In this document: positions 15,669 through 29,470 of the stretch, piece after piece | Layout: the number at the start of each line of letters is the position of its first letter | How positions within the stretch are numbered: position 1 is the first letter of the stretch | NCBI RefSeq assembly: GCF_036320965.1 | Contig: NC_092225.1 | Coordinates: 37,641,083-37,705,082, forward strand | Source of the DNA: Panulirus ornatus | Lineage: Eukaryota > Arthropoda > Malacostraca > Decapoda > Palinuridae | Length of the DNA stretch: 64,000 nt | Reading direction: 5' to 3' | The notes under the pieces: generated by a model | Seen by the model: only the letters and a program-made list of their open reading frames with translations | What the model was told of the DNA's origin: nothing | Databases searched by the model: none | Position numbers and translations under genes: made by a program

Positions 15669-16304
15669 AATGATCCCCTTCCGCTTCCATGGTTCCATCC
15701 GCTGCCAGATCCACTTCCAGATATTTAAAACTCTTTACTTAGTCCAGTTTTTCTCCATTCAAATTTACCTCCCAATTGACTTCTCACATGAATCAGCCAC
15801 CAGCGCTGTATCATCAGCGAACAACAACTTCCCAAGCTCTCTCATCCCCAACAGACTGCATACTTGCCCCTCTTTCAAAAACTCTTGCATTCGCCTCCCT
15901 AACAACCACATCCATAAACAAATTAAACAACCATGGGGACATCACACACCCCTGCCGCAAACCTACATTCACTGAGAACCAATCACTTTCCTCTCTTCCT
16001 ACAAGTACACATGCCTTACATCCTCGATAAAAACTTTTCACTGCTTCTAACAGCTTGCCTCCCACACCATATATTCTTAATACCTTCCACAGAGCATCTC
16101 TATCAACTCTATAATATGCCTTGTCCAGATCCATAAATGCTACATACAAATCCATTTGCTTTTCTAAGTATTTCTCACATACATTCTTCAAAGCAAACAC
16201 CTGATCCACACATCCTCTACCACTTCTGAAACAACACTGCTCTTCCCCAATCTGATGCTCTGTACATGCCTTTACCCTCTCAATCAATACCCTCCCATAT
16301 AATT
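15669..16304 (-). mobile_element. LINE fragment, RT middle portion
   Basis: Covers, on the minus strand, from the YGRVLIERV block (16,290) through GFRSGRG (here CCFRSGRG), motif A (AFMDLDKAYYRVDR), motif B and a piece of the motif C region. An 8-bp loss near 15,829 (between aacaacaact and tcccaag) breaks the frame just before FADD. A larger deletion near 15,780 removes the NKSK block. The usual AYDRVDR reads AYYRVDR. The left end is at the N gap. Confidence 0.87.
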
Positions 16305-16490
<186 letters not shown>

Positions 16491-16931
16491 TTTTGCTTTG
16501 TCGCTGTCTCCCGCGTTTGCGAGGTAGCGCAAGGAAACAGACGAAAGAAATGGCCCAACCCACCCCCATACACATGTATATACACACACGTCCACACACG
16601 CAAATATACATACCTATACATCTCAATGTACACATATATATATACACACAGACACATACATATATACCCATGCACACAATTCACACTCTCTGCCTTTATT
16701 CATTCCCATCGCCACCTCGCCACACATGGAATACCATCCCTCTCCCCCCTCATGTGTGCGGGTTAGCGCTAGGAAAAGACAACAAAGGCCTAACTCGTTT
16801 ACACTCAGTCTCTAGCTGTCATGCAATAATGCCCGAAACGACGGCTCCCTTTTCACATCCAGGCCACACACAGCTTTCCATGGTTTACCCCAGACGCTTC
16901 ACATGCCCTGATTCAATCCACCGACAGCACG

Positions 16932-18747
16932 TCAACCCCGGTATACCACATCAATCCAATTCACTCTATTCCTTGCCCGCCTTTCACCCTCCTGCATGTT
17001 CAGGTCCCGATCACTCAAAATCTTTTTCACTCCAACTTTCCACCTCCAATTTGGTCTCCCACTTCTCGTTCCCTCCACCTCCGACACATATATCCTCTTG
17101 GTCAATCTTTCCTCACTCATTCTCTCCGTGTGCCTAAACCATTTCAAAACACCCTCTTCTGCTCTCTCAACCACGCTCTTTATATTTCCACACATCTCTC
17201 TTACCCTTACATTACTTACTCGATGAAACCACCTCACACCACACATTGTCCTCAAACATATCATTTCCAGCATATCCACCTTCCTGCGCACAACTCTATC
17301 CATAGCCCACGCCTCGCAACCATACAACATTGTTGGAACCACCATTCCTTCAAACATACCCATTTTTACTTTCCGAGATAATGTTCTCGACTTCCACACA
17401 TTCTTTAAGGCTCCCAGGATTTTCGCCCCCTCCCCCACCCTATGATTCACTTCCGCTTCCATTGTTCCATCCGCTGCCAGATCCACTCCCATATATCTAA
17501 AACACTTTACTTCCTACAGTTTTTCTCCATTCAAACTTACCTCCCAATTGACTTGACCCTCAACCCTACTGTACCTAATAACCTTGCTCTTATTCACATT
17601 TACTCTTAACTTTCTTCTTGCACACACTTTACCAAACTCAGTCACCAGCTTCTGCAGTTTCTCACATGAATCAGCCACCAATTATGTATCATCAGCGAAC
17701 AACAACTGACTCACTTCCCAAGCTCTCTCATCCCCAACAGACTTCATACTTGCCCCTCTTTCAAAAACTCTTGCATTCGCCTCCCTAACAACCCCATCCA
17801 TAAACAAATTAAACAACCATGGAGACATCACACACCCTGCCGCAAACCTACATTCACTGAGAACCAATCACTTTCCTCTCTTCCTACACGTACACATGCC
17901 TTACATCATCGATAAAAACTTTTCACTGCTTTTAACAACTTGCCTCCCACACCATATATTCTTAATACCTTCCAGAGAGCATCTCTATTAACTCTATCAT
18001 ATGCCTTCTCCAGATCCATAAATGCTACATACAAATCCATTTGCTTTTCTAAGTATTTCTCATATACATTCTTCAAAGCAAACACCTAATCCACACATCC
18101 TCTACCACTTCTGAAACCAAACTGCTCTTCCCCAATCTGATGCTCTGTACATGCCTTCACCCTCTCAATCAATACCCTCCCATAAAATATACCAGTAATA
18201 CTCAATAAACTTATACATCTGTAATTTGAGCACTCTCTCTTATTCCCTTTGCCTTTGTACAATGGCACTATGCACGCATTCCGCCAATCCTCAGGCACCT
18301 CACCATGAGTCATACATACATTAAATAACCTTACCAACCAGTCAACAATACATTCGCCCTCTTTTTTAATAAATTCCACTGCAATACCATCCAAACCTGC
18401 TGCCTTGCCGGCTTTCATCTTCCGCAAAGCGTTTACTACCTCTTCTCTGTTTATCAAATATTTTCATTTTCCCCAACCCTCTCACTTTGCACACCACCTC
18501 GACCAAGACACCCTATATCTGCCACTCTATCATCAAACACATTCAACAACTCTTCAAAATACTCACTCCAATCCCTTCTCACATCACCACTACTTGTTAT
18601 CACCTCCCCATTAGCGCCCTTCACTGAGGTTCCCATTTGCTCCGTTGTCTTACGCACTTTGTTTACCTCCTTCCCGACCATCTTTTTATTCTCCCTAAGA
18701 TTTAATGATACCCTCTCACCCCAACTCTCATTTGCCGTCTTTTTCAC
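16932..18747 (-). pseudogene. LINE reverse transcriptase remnant
   Basis: Downstream part of the ORF that starts at 19,871. Minus-strand open segments: 18,454-18,747 (linker), 18,086-18,457 ([45 protein letters not shown]), 17,682-17,867 (motif B to LLFADDT) and 16,932-17,492 (C-terminal). CAG-to-TAG at 18,088 follows GCVD. A one-base loss near 17,836 (cacaccctgcc for cacacccctgcc) shifts motif B. After LLFADDT, the codon for ALVA is hit by TAA near 17,683. Confidence 0.87.
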
Positions 18748-19871
18748 CTATTGTACCTTTCTCTTGGCCTCCTGTCTCTTTCTTTTATACATCTCCCACT
18801 CAAATGCATTTTTCCCTGCAAAAATCGTCCAAATGCCTCTCTCTTCTCTTTCACTAATAATCTTACCTCTTCATCCCAACACTCACAACCCTTTCTAATC
18901 AACCCACCTCCCACGCTTCTCATGCCACAAGCATCTTTTGCACAATCCATCACTAATTCCCTAAATACATCCCATTCCTCCCCCACTCCCCTTAATTCCA
19001 TTGTTCTCACCATTTTCCATTCTGTACTCAGTCTCTCCTGGTACTTCCTCACACAAGTCTCCTTCCCAAGCTCACTTACTCTCACCACTCTCTTCACCCT
19101 AACATTCTCTCTTCTTTTCTGAAAACCCCCACAAATCTTCACCTTCGCCTCCACAAGATAATGATCAGACATCCCTCCAGTTGCACCTCTCAGCACATTT
19201 ACATCCAAAAGTCTCTCTTTCGCGCGCCTGTCAATTAACACGTAATCCAATAACGCTATCTGGCCATCTCTCCTACTTACATACGTATACTTATGTATAT
19301 CTCGCTTTTTGAACCAGGTATTCTCAATCACTAGTCCTTTTTCAGCACATAAATCTACAAGCTCTTCACCATTTCCATTTACAACACTTAACACCCCATG
19401 TATACCTATTATTCCCTCAACTGACACATTATTCACCTTTGCATTTAAATCACCCATCACTATTACCCGGTCTTTTGCATCAAAACCACTAACACACTCA
19501 TTCATCTGCTCCCAAAACACTTGCCTCTCATGATCTTTCTTCTCATGCCCAGGTGCATATGCACCAATAATCACCCGTCTCTCTCCATTAACTTTCAGTT
19601 TTACCCATATTAATCGAGAATTTACTTTCTTACATTCTATCACATACTCCCACAACTCCTGTTTCAGGAGTATTGCTACTCCTTCCCTTGCTCTTGTCCT
19701 CTCACTAACCCCTGACTTTACTCCTAAGACATTCCCAAACCACTCTTCCCCTTTACCCTTGAGCTTCGTTTCACTCAGAGCCAAAACATCAAGGTTCCTT
19801 TCCTCAAACATACTACCTATCTCTTCTTTTTTCACATCTTGGTTACATCCACACACATTTAGACACCCCAA
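18744..19871 (-). CDS. LINE endonuclease domain ORF, open but C-terminally truncated
   Basis: 375 codons open on the minus strand, the cleanest example of the endonuclease here together with 40,667. It contains LNVCGCN, ALSETK (catalytic-type Glu), [25 protein letters not shown] and SDHYLV, the signature set of apurinic-like endonucleases of non-LTR retrotransposons, then the basic linker with the KRVVRVSELGKETC and GGLIRKGCECWDEEVRLL segments. The reading frame starts with TTG (GCLN), and no ATG is clear upstream. It ends in a frameshift before the RT, so only a nuclease fragment could be made. Expression is not shown. Confidence 0.7.
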   Translation of the reverse strand: MGCLNVCGCNQDVKKEEIGSMFEERNLDVLALSETKLKGKGEEWFGNVLGVKSGVSERTRAREGVAILLKQELWEYVIECKKVNSRLIWVKLKVNGERRVIIGAYAPGHEKKDHERQVFWEQMNECVSGFDAKDRVIVMGDLNAKVNNVSVEGIIGIHGVLSVVNGNGEELVDLCAEKGLVIENTWFKKRDIHKYTYVSRRDGQIALLDYVLIDRRAKERLLDVNVLRGATGGMSDHYLVEAKVKICGGFQKRRENVRVKRVVRVSELGKETCVRKYQERLSTEWKMVRTMELRGVGEEWDVFRELVMDCAKDACGMRSVGGGLIRKGCECWDEEVRLLVKEKREAFGRFLQGKMHLSGRCIKERDRRPRERYNR

Positions 19872-20012
19872 CCTGAGTCTACGAGGAGGATGAGCACTCC
19901 CCGCGTTCCTCCTTCTGTTTCCTATTTTTTAGAAAGTTAAAAATACAAGGAGGGGAGGATTTCTGTCCGCCCGCTCCCATCCCCTGTAGTCGCCTTCTAC
20001 GACACGTGAGGA

Positions 20013-20014
<2 letters not shown>

Positions 20015-20110
<96 letters not shown>

Positions 20111-20113
20111 GTA

Positions 20114-20144
<31 letters not shown>
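20015..20144. repeat. (TA)n followed by poly-T
   Basis: About 100 bp of TA, then about 27 T. The T run is the A tail of the minus LINE on its right. Confidence 0.95.
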
Positions 20145-20554
20145 ATACTTTGTCGCTGTCTCCCGCGTTTGCGAGGTAGCGCAAGGAAACAGACGAAAGA
20201 AATGGCCCAACCCCCCCCCCCCATACACATGTACATATACACGTCCACACACGCAAATATACATACCTACACAGCTTTCCATGGTTTACCCCAGACGCTT
20301 CACATGCCTTGCTTCAATCCACTGACAGCACGTCAACCCCTGTATACCACATGACTCCAATTCACTCTATTTCTTGCCCTCCTTTCACCCTCCTGCATGT
20401 TCAGGCCCCGATCACACAAAATCTTTTTCACTCCATCTTTCCACCTCCAATTTGGTCTCCCTCTTCTCCTAGTTCCCTCCACCTCCGACACATATATCCT
20501 CTTGGTCAATCTCTCCTCACTCATTCTCTCCATGTGCCCAAACCATTTCAAAAC
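20145..20554 (-). mobile_element. 5'-truncated LINE, C-terminus and short 3' UTR
   Basis: The 3' end is at 20,145 (tatactttgtcgctg). The coding part from 20,333 to 20,554 covers WFGHMERM to YRG-stop. It is cut at 20,554, where foreign sequence (catttcctttcc) begins. Confidence 0.9.
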
Positions 20555-20660
20555 CATTTCCTTTCCATAGCCAGAGGTTGAACCATTATGTGACATTCAT
20601 TTTTTCATTCATTTCAAGCTAAAAGTTTGTTTTCTAAATTGTTTCTTACATTTTTCATAT
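20555..20660. other. Unidentified AT-rich stretch, partly shared with 40,373-40,437
   Basis: No gene is seen. The right half (tttcaagcta-aagttt, then ttttctaaattgtttcttac) recurs at 40,373-40,437, in both cases just upstream of a GT repeat and a LINE 5' end. Confidence 0.7.
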
Positions 20661-20700
20661 GTATATATATGTATGTGTGTGTGTGTGTGTGTGTATGTGC

Positions 20701-20738
<38 letters not shown>

Positions 20739-20754
20739 ATATATATATGTATAT
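20661..20754. repeat. (GT)n/(TATG)n microsatellite
   Basis: Two GT runs separated by tatgtgcgtatg, ending in tatatgtatat. Confidence 0.95.
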
Positions 20755-20890
20755 TATCCCTGGGGATAGGGGTGAAAGAATACTTCCCACGTATTCCTCG
20801 CGTGTCGTAGAAAGCGACTAGAGGGGACGGGAGCGGGGGGCCGGAAATCCTCCCCTCCTTGTATTAACTTTCTAAAATGGGAAACAGAAG
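20755..20890 (+). mobile_element. Isolated LINE 5' UTR fragment
   Basis: A complete-looking LINE 5' end (tatccctggggatagggg, hairpin GTCG-tagaaag-CGAC, cctcccctccttg) up to the ATG of the full ORF (atgggaaacagaag), where it is cut by (TA)n. Another complete LINE 5' end begins 50 bp later. Confidence 0.88.
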
Positions 20891-20901
20891 ATATGTATAT
20901 A

Positions 20902-20938
<37 letters not shown>

Positions 20939-20940
20939 GT
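20891..20940. repeat. (TA)n
   Basis: A short TA array with one C interruption between two LINE 5' ends. Confidence 0.93.
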
Positions 20941-23900
20941 ATCTCCCGTATCCCTGGGGATAGGGGAGAAAGAATACTTCCCACGCATTCCTCACGTGTC
21001 GTAGAAGTCGACTGTAGGGGACGGGAGCGGGGGGCCAGAAACCCTCCCCTCCTTGTATTTTAACTTTCTAAAACGGGAAACAGAAGAAGGAGTCACGCGA
21101 GGAGTGCTCATCCTCCTCCAAGGCTCAGATTGGGGTGTCTAAATGTGTGTGGATGTAACCAAGATGTGAAAAAAGGAGAGATAGGTAGTATGTTTGAGGA
21201 AAGGAACCTGGATGTTTTGGCTCTGAGTGAAACGAAACTCAAGGGTAAAGGGGAAGAGTGGTTTGGGAATGTCTTGGGAGTAAAGTCAGGGGTTATTGAG
21301 AGGACAAGAGCAAGGGAATGAGTAGCACTACTAATGAACCAGGAGTTGTGGGAGTATGTGATAGAGTGTAAGAAAGTAAATTCTAGATTGATATGGGTAA
21401 AAATGAAAGTTAATGGAGAGAGATGGGTGATTAACTGTGCATATGCACCTGGGCATGAGAAGAAAGATCATGAGAGGCAAGTGTTTTGGGAGCAGCTGAA
21501 AGAGTGTGTTAGTGGTTTTGATGCAAAAGACCGGTTTATAGTGATAGGTGATTTGAATGCAAAGGTGAATAATGTGGCAGTTGAGGGATTAATTCGTATA
21601 CATAGAGTTTTCCGTGTTGTAAATGGAAATGGTGAAGAGCTTGTAGATTTATGTGCAGAAAAAGGACTGATGATTGGGAATACCTGTTTAAAAAAAGAGA
21701 TATACATAAGTATATGTATGTAAGTAGGAGAGATGGCCAGAGAGCGTTATTGGATTACGTGTTAATTGATAGATGCACGAAAGGGAGACTTTTGGATGTT
21801 AATGTGCTGAGAGGTGCAACTGGAGGGATGTCTGATCATTATCTTGTGGAGGCGAAGGTGAAGATTTGTGGGGGTTTTCAGAAAAGAAGAGAGAATGTTG
21901 GGGTGAAGAGAGTGGTGAGAGTAAGTGAGCTTGGGAAGGAGAATTGTGTGAGGAAGTACCAGGAGAGACTGAGTACAGAATGGAAAAAGGTGAGAACAAA
22001 GGAGGTAAGAGGGGTGATGGATGAATGAAATGTATTTAGGGAATCAGTGATGGATTGCGCAAAAGATGCTTGTGGCATGATAAGCGTGGGAGGTGGGCTG
22101 ATTAGAAAAGGTAGTGAGTGGTGGGATGAAGAAGTAAGATTATTAGTGAAAGAGAGGAGAGAGGTATTTGCACGATTTTTGCAGGGAAAAAATGCAAATG
22201 AGTGGGAGATGTATAAAAGAAAGAGGCAGGAGGTCAAGAGAAAGGTGCAAGAGGTGAAAAAGAGGGCAAATGAGAGTTGGGTGAGAGAGTATCATTAAAT
22301 TTCAGGGAGAATTAAAAGATGTTGTGGAAGGAGGTAAATAAAGTGCTTACGACAAGGGAGCAAATGGGAACTTCAGTGAAGGGGGCTAATGGGGTGGTGA
22401 TAACACGTAGTGGTGATGTGAGAAGGAGATGGAGTGAGTATTTTGAAGGTTTGTTAAATGTGTTTGATGATAGAGTGGCAGATATAGGGTGTTTTGGTCG
22501 AGGTGGTGTGCAAAGTGAGAGGGTTAGGGAAAATGATTTGGTAAATAGAGAAGAGGTAGTAAAAGTTTTACGGAAGATGAAAGCCAGCAAGGCAGCAGGT
22601 TTGGATGGTATTGCAGTGGAATTTACTAAAAAAAGGGGTGACTGTATTGTTGACTGGTTGTTAAGGTTATTTAATGTATGTATGATTCATGGTGAGGTGC
22701 CTGAGGATTGGCGGAATGCGTGCATAGTGCCATTGAACAAAGGCAAAGGGGATAAGAGTGAGTGCTCAAATTACAGAGGTATAAGTTTGTTGAGTATTCC
22801 TGTTAAATTATATAGGAGAGTATTGATTGAGAGGGTGAAGGCATGTACAGAGCATCAGATTGGGGAAGAGTAGTGTGGTTTCAGAAGTGGTAGAGGATGT
22901 GTGGATCAGGTGTTTGCTTTGAAGAATGTATGTGAGAAATACTTACAAAAACAAATAGATTTGTATGTAGCATTTATGGATCTGGAGAAGGCATATGATA
23001 GAGGTGATAGAGATGCTCTGGGGAAGGTTTTAAGAATATATGGTGTGGGAGGCAAGTTGTTAGAAGCAGTGAAAAGTTTTTATCGAGGATGTAAGGCATA
23101 TCTACGTATAGGAAGAGAGTAGAGTGATTGGTTCTCAGTGAATGTAGGTTCGCGGCAGGGTTGTGTGCTGTCTCCATGGTTGTTTAATTTGTTTATGGAT
23201 GGGGTTGTTAGGGAGGTGAATGCAAGAGTTTTGGAAAGAGGGGCAAGTATGCAGTCTGTTGTGGATGAGAGAGCTTGGGAAGTGAGTCAGTTGTTGTTCG
23301 CTGATGATACAGCGCTGGTGGCTGATTCATGTAAGAAACTGCAGAAGCTGGTGACTGAGTTTAGTAAAGTGTGTGAAAGAAGAAAGTTAAGAGTAAATGT
23401 GAATAAGAGGAAGGTTATTAGGTACAGTAAGGTTGAGGGTCAATTCAATTGGGAGGTAAGTTTGAATTGAGAAAAACTGGAGGAATAAAGTGTTTTAGAT
23501 ATCTGGGAGTGGATCTGGCAGCGGATGGAACCATGGAAGCGGAAGTGAATCATAGGGTGGGGAGGGGTCGAAAATTCTGGGAGCATTGAAGAATGTTTGG
23601 AAGTCGAGAACATTATCTCGGAAAGCAAAAATGGGTATGTTTGAAGGAATAGTGGTTGCAACCAAATTTTAGGTGGAAAGATGGAGTGAAAAAGATTTTG
23701 GGTGATCAGGGCCTGAATATGCTGGAGGGTGAAAGGCGTGCAAGGAATAGAGTGAATTGGAACGATGTGGTATACCGGGGTCGACGTGCTGTCAATTGAT
23801 TGAACCAAGGCATGTGAAGCGTCTGGGGTAAACCATGGAAAGTTGTGTGTTGCCTGGATGTGGAAAGGGAGCTGTGGTTTCGGTGCATTATTACATGACA

Positions 23901-24220
23901 GCTAGAGACTGAGTGTGAACGAATGGGGCCTTTGGTGTTTTTCCTTAGCGCTACCTCGCACGCATAAGTGGGAAGGGGGTTCTTAATCCATGTGTAGCGG
24001 GGTGGCGATGGGAATAAATAAAGGCAGACAGTATGAATTATATACATGCGTATATATGTATATGTCTGTGTGTGTATATATATGTGTACATTGAGATGTA
24101 TAGGTATGTATATTTGCATGTTTGGACGTGTATGTATATACATGTGTATGTGGGTGGGTTGGCTCATTCTTTCGTCTGGGTCCTTGGGCTACCTCGCTAA
24201 CGATGGACCCAGCGACAAAG
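20941..24220 (+). mobile_element. RTE-like LINE, near full length, long 3' UTR (unit B)
   Basis: Duplicate of 3,631-6,900. It shares the TGA at 21,319-21,321, the AATAAAG break after EKLEE, the roughly 300-bp deletion near 23,665 and the long 3' UTR. It ends gcgacaaag at 24,213-24,220. Unlike unit A it keeps the IHGEVPE codons near 22,685, so unit A lost them after duplication. Confidence 0.92.
21130..23810 (+). pseudogene. LINE endonuclease-RT remnant with multiple stops (unit B)
   Basis: Endonuclease blocks: GCLNVCGCN, ALSETK, AYAPG, VIGDLNAKV, then a one-base loss near 21,690 and DYVLIDRCTKGR, MSDHYLV. RT blocks: [37 protein letters not shown] at about 22,871, [18 protein letters not shown] near 23,120, SRQGCVLSPWLF and [13 protein letters not shown]. 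The frame is open from 22,319 to 22,873. No full product is possible. Confidence 0.88.
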
Positions 24221-24262
24221 CAAAATAAAAATAAAAAAAGAAAAATAAATATATATGCATAA

Positions 24263-24315
<53 letters not shown>
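24221..24315. repeat. A-rich LINE tail and (TA)n
   Basis: Matches 6,901-7,026 but with a shorter TA array (about 49 bp versus 80 bp), as expected for a fast-changing repeat in two duplicate copies. Confidence 0.94.
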
Positions 24316-24317
<2 letters not shown>

Positions 24318-25110
24318 TAAGTTTCAATGGAGAAAAACTGGAGGAAGGAAAGTGTTTTAGATATCTGGGAGTGGATCTGGCAGCGGATGGATCCATGGAA
24401 GCGGAAGTGGATCATAGGGTGGGGGAGGGGGCGAAAATCCTGGGAGCCTAGAAGAATGTGTGGAAGTCGAGAACATTATCTCGGAAAGCAAAAATGGGTA
24501 TGTTTGAAGGAATAGTGGTTCCAACAATGTTGTATGGTTGCGAGGCGTGGGCTATGGATAGAGTTGTGCGCAGGAGGATGGATATGCTGGAAATGAGATG
24601 TTTGAGGACAATATGTGGTGTGAGGTGGTTTGATCGAGTAAGTAACGTAAGGGTAAGAGAGATTTGTGAAAATAAAAAGAGCGTGGTTGAGAGAGCAAAA
24701 GAGGGTGTTTTGAAATGGTTTGGGCATATGGAGAGAATGAGTGAGGAAAGATTGACCAAGAGGATATATGTGTCGGAGGTGGAGGGAACGAGGAGAAGAG
24801 GGAGACCAAATTGGAGGTGGAAAGATGGAGTGAAAAAGATTTTGTGTGATCGGAGCCTGAACATGCAGGAGGGTGAAAGGAGGGCAAGGAATAGAGTGAA
24901 TTGGAGCGATGTGGTATACCGGGGTTAACGTGCTGTCAGTGGATTGAATCAAGGCATGTGAAGCGTCTGGGGAAAACCATGGAAAGCGGTGTAGGTATGT
25001 ATATTTGCGTGTGTGGACGTATGTATATACATGTGTATGGGGGTGGGTTGGGCCATTTCTTTCGTCTGTTTCCCTGCGCTACCTCGCAAACGCGGGAGAC
25101 TGCGACAAAG
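24316..25110 (+). mobile_element. 5'-truncated LINE, 3' end only (unit B)
   Basis: Duplicate of 7,027-7,821 with the same start base in the EKLEE codons and the same TAG at about 24,449. The C-terminal frame is open at 24,458-24,928. It ends gcgacaaag at 25,103-25,110, then poly-A. Confidence 0.91.
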
Positions 25111-26592
<1,482 letters not shown>

Positions 26593-26662
26593 TCGAAATG
26601 TGTGTGGATGTAACTAAGATGAAAAAAAGGGAGAGATAGGCAGTACGTTTGAGTAAAGGAGC

Positions 26663-29470
26663 ATGGATGTTCTGGCTTTGATTGAAACGAAGTTCAAGAG
26701 TAAAGGGGGAGAGTGTTTTGGATATGTCTTGGGAGTAAATTCAGAGATTGGTGAGAGGACAAGAGCAAGGGAAGGAGTAGCATTGCTCCTGAAACAGGAG
26801 TGGTGGGAGAATATGAGAGAGTGTAAGAAAGTAAACTCTAGATTGATATGGGTAAAACTGAAAGTGGATGGAGAGAGATGGGTGATTATTGGTGCATATG
26901 CACCTGGGCATGAGAAGAAAGATCAAGAGAGGCAAGTGTTTTGGGAGCAGGTGAGTGAATGTGTTAGTAGTTTTGACGCAAGAGACCGTGTTATAGAGGT
27001 GGGTGCTTTGAATGCAAGGGTGAAGAATGTGGCAGTTCAGGGAATAATTGGTGCATATGGGGTGTTCAGTGCTGTAAATGGAAATAGTGAAAAGCTTGTA
27101 AACTTAAGCGCTGGAAAAGGACAGGTGATTGGGAATACCTGGCTTAAAAAGAGAGATAAACCTAACGTATGTAAATAGGAGAGATGACCAGAGAGCGTTA
27201 TTGGATTACATGTTAATTGATAGGCGCGCGAAAGAGAGACTTTTGGATGTTAATGGGCCGAGAGGTGCAACAGGAGGGATGTCTGATAATTATTTGTAGA
27301 GGCTTTCAGAAAAAAAGAATGAATGTTGGGGTGAATAGAATAGTGGGAGTAAGTGAACGTGAGAAGGAGACTTGTGTGAGGAAGTACCAGGAGAGGCTGA
27401 TTACAAAATGGAAAAAGGTGAGAACAAAGGACATAAGGAGAGTTGGGGAGGAATGGGATGTATTTAGGGAATCAGTGATGGCTCACGCAAAAGATGCGTG
27501 TGCTATGAGAAGCGTGGATCGTGGGCAGATTAGAAAAGGTAGTGAGTGGTGGGATGAAGAAGTAAGATTATTGGTAAAAGAGAAGAGTGAAGCATTTGGA
27601 CAATTTTCGCAGGGAAATAATGCAAATGGCTTGGAGATGTATAAAAGAGAGAGGCAGGAGGTCAAGAGAAAGGTGCAAGATGTGAAAAAGAGGTCAAATG
27701 ATACTTGGGGTGAGGGAGTATCATTAGATTTTAGGGAGAATAAAAAGATGTTTTGGAAGGAGGTAAATGAATTGCGTAAGACAAGGGAAAAAATGGGAAC
27801 ATCAGTGAAGGGGGCAAAGGGGGAGGTGATATCAAGTAGTAGTTATGTGAGAAGGAGATGGAGTGAGTATTTTGAGGGTTTGTTGAATGTGTTTAATGAT
27901 AGAGTGGCAGATATAAGGTATTTTGGTTAAGGTGATGTACAAAGAGAGAGGGTTAGAGAGAATGACCTTGTAAACAGAGAAGAGGTAGTAAAAGCTTTGC
28001 GGAAGATGAAAGCCGGCAAGGCGGCGGGTTTGGATGGTATTGCAGTGGAATTTATTAAAAAAGGAAGTGACTGTGTTGTTGACTGGTTGGTAAGGTTATT
28101 TAATGTATGTATGACTCAAGGTGAGTTGCCTGTGGATTTTCGGAATGCTTGCATAGTGCCATTGCACAATGGCAAAGGGGATAAAGCTGAGAGCTCAAAT
28201 CAAAGAGGCATAAGCTTGTTGAGTATTCCTGGGAAATCATATGGGAGAGCATTGATTGTGAGGGTGATTGTATTGTTGACTGGCTGGTAAGGATATTTAA
28301 TGCACGTAAAAGACTCATGGTGAGGTACCTGAAGACTAGCGGAATGTTTGCATAGTGCCATTGTACAAAGGCAAAGGGGATAAGAGTGAGGGTTCAAATT
28401 ACAGTGGTATAGGTTTGTTGAATATTCCTGGGAAATTTAATGGGAGGGTATTGATTGAGAGGGTGAAGGCATATACAGAGCATTAGATTGGGGAAGAGCA
28501 GTGTGGTTTCAGAAGGTATAGAGGATTTGTGGATAAGGAGTTTACTTTGAAAAATGTATGTGAGAAATACTTAGAAAAGCAAATGGATTTGTATGTATCA
28601 CTTATGGATCTTGAGAGGGCATATGGTAGAGTTGATAGAGATGCTCTGTGGAAAGTATTAAGAATATATGGAGTGGGGAGGTAAGTTGTTAGAAGTAGTG
28701 AAATTTTTCTATCGAGGATGTAAGGCATGTGTACGTGTAAGAAGAGAGTAAAGTGATTGGTTCTTAGTTAATGTTGGTTTGAGGCAGGAGTGCGTGATGT
28801 CTCCATGGTTGTATAATTTGTTTATGGATGGGGTTGTTAGGTAGGTGAATGCAAGAGTTTTGCCGAAGCTGGTGATTAAGTTTGGTAAACTGTGTGAAAG
28901 AAGAAAGCTGAGGGTAAATGTGAATAAGAGCAAGGCTATTAGGCACAGTCGGGTTGAGGTACAAGTCAACTGGGAGGTAAGTTTGAATGGAGAAAAACTG
29001 GAGGAAGTGAAGTGTTTTAGATATCTGGGAGTGAATTTGACAGCTGATGGCACTATGAAAGTGGAAGTGAATAATACGGTGGGGTCGTTGAAAATTATGT
29101 TTGGAAGTAGAGAACATTATCTTCGAAAGCAAAAATGGGTATGTTTGAAGGAAGAATGGTCCCAACAATGTTATATGGTTGCGAGGCCTGGGCTATTGAT
29201 AGAGTTGCTCGTAGGAGGATGGGTGTGCTGCAAATGAGATGTTTGAGGACAATATGTGATGTGAGGTGGTTTGATCGAGTAAGTAATAAAAGTGTAAGAG
29301 AGATGTGTGGTAATAAAGACAGTGTAATTGAGAGAGAAGAAGAGGGTGTTTTAAAATGGTTTGGTTACATGGAGAAAATGAGTGAGGAAAGATTGACCGA
29401 GAGGATATATGTGTCAGAGGTGGAGGGACGAGAAGTGGGAGACCAAATTGGAAGTAGAAAGATGGAGTGA
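26663..29470 (+). pseudogene. Decayed LINE endonuclease-RT ORF (unit B)
   Basis: Open at 26,663-27,178 (MDVLALIETKF, GAYAPG, with VGALNARV where unit A has VGDLNARV, so the catalytic-type Asp is lost). Open again at 27,217-27,930 (linker), 27,997-28,290 (RT block 1 and 2) and 29,135-29,470 (C-terminal). Motif C is deleted. Stops at about 27,928 and 28,288 are shared with unit A. Confidence 0.85.
28067..28465 (+). repeat. About 197-bp tandem duplication inside LINE RT (unit B)
   Basis: Halves 28,067-28,263 and 28,264-28,465, matching 10,721-11,119. Confidence 0.87.

Larger units (their letters stand above)
16491..20014 (-). mobile_element. Near full-length RTE-like LINE, long 3' UTR
   Basis: About 3.5 kb on the minus strand. 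The 3' end (ctttgtcgctgtctcccgcg in plus reading) is at about 16,495 and the 5' end is lost in (TA)n near 20,014, just beyond the GTCG...CGAC hairpin of the 5' UTR. The long 3' UTR spans about 16,495-16,935. This copy is good for defining the long-UTR subfamily. Confidence 0.93.

Noticed and set aside
20661..20754. Possible Z-DNA or regulatory GT tract.
   Set aside because: GT and TA repeats are everywhere in this window; nothing marks this one as regulatory.
24476..24952. Recurrent antisense open frames of about 111, 150 and 158 codons opposite the LINE C-terminal region (also at 30,288, 43,213 and 60,156).
   Set aside because: They sit exactly opposite conserved LINE coding blocks, vary with the LINE copy, and show Ser/His/Pro-rich translation expected from a C-poor sense strand. 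They are shadows, not genes.
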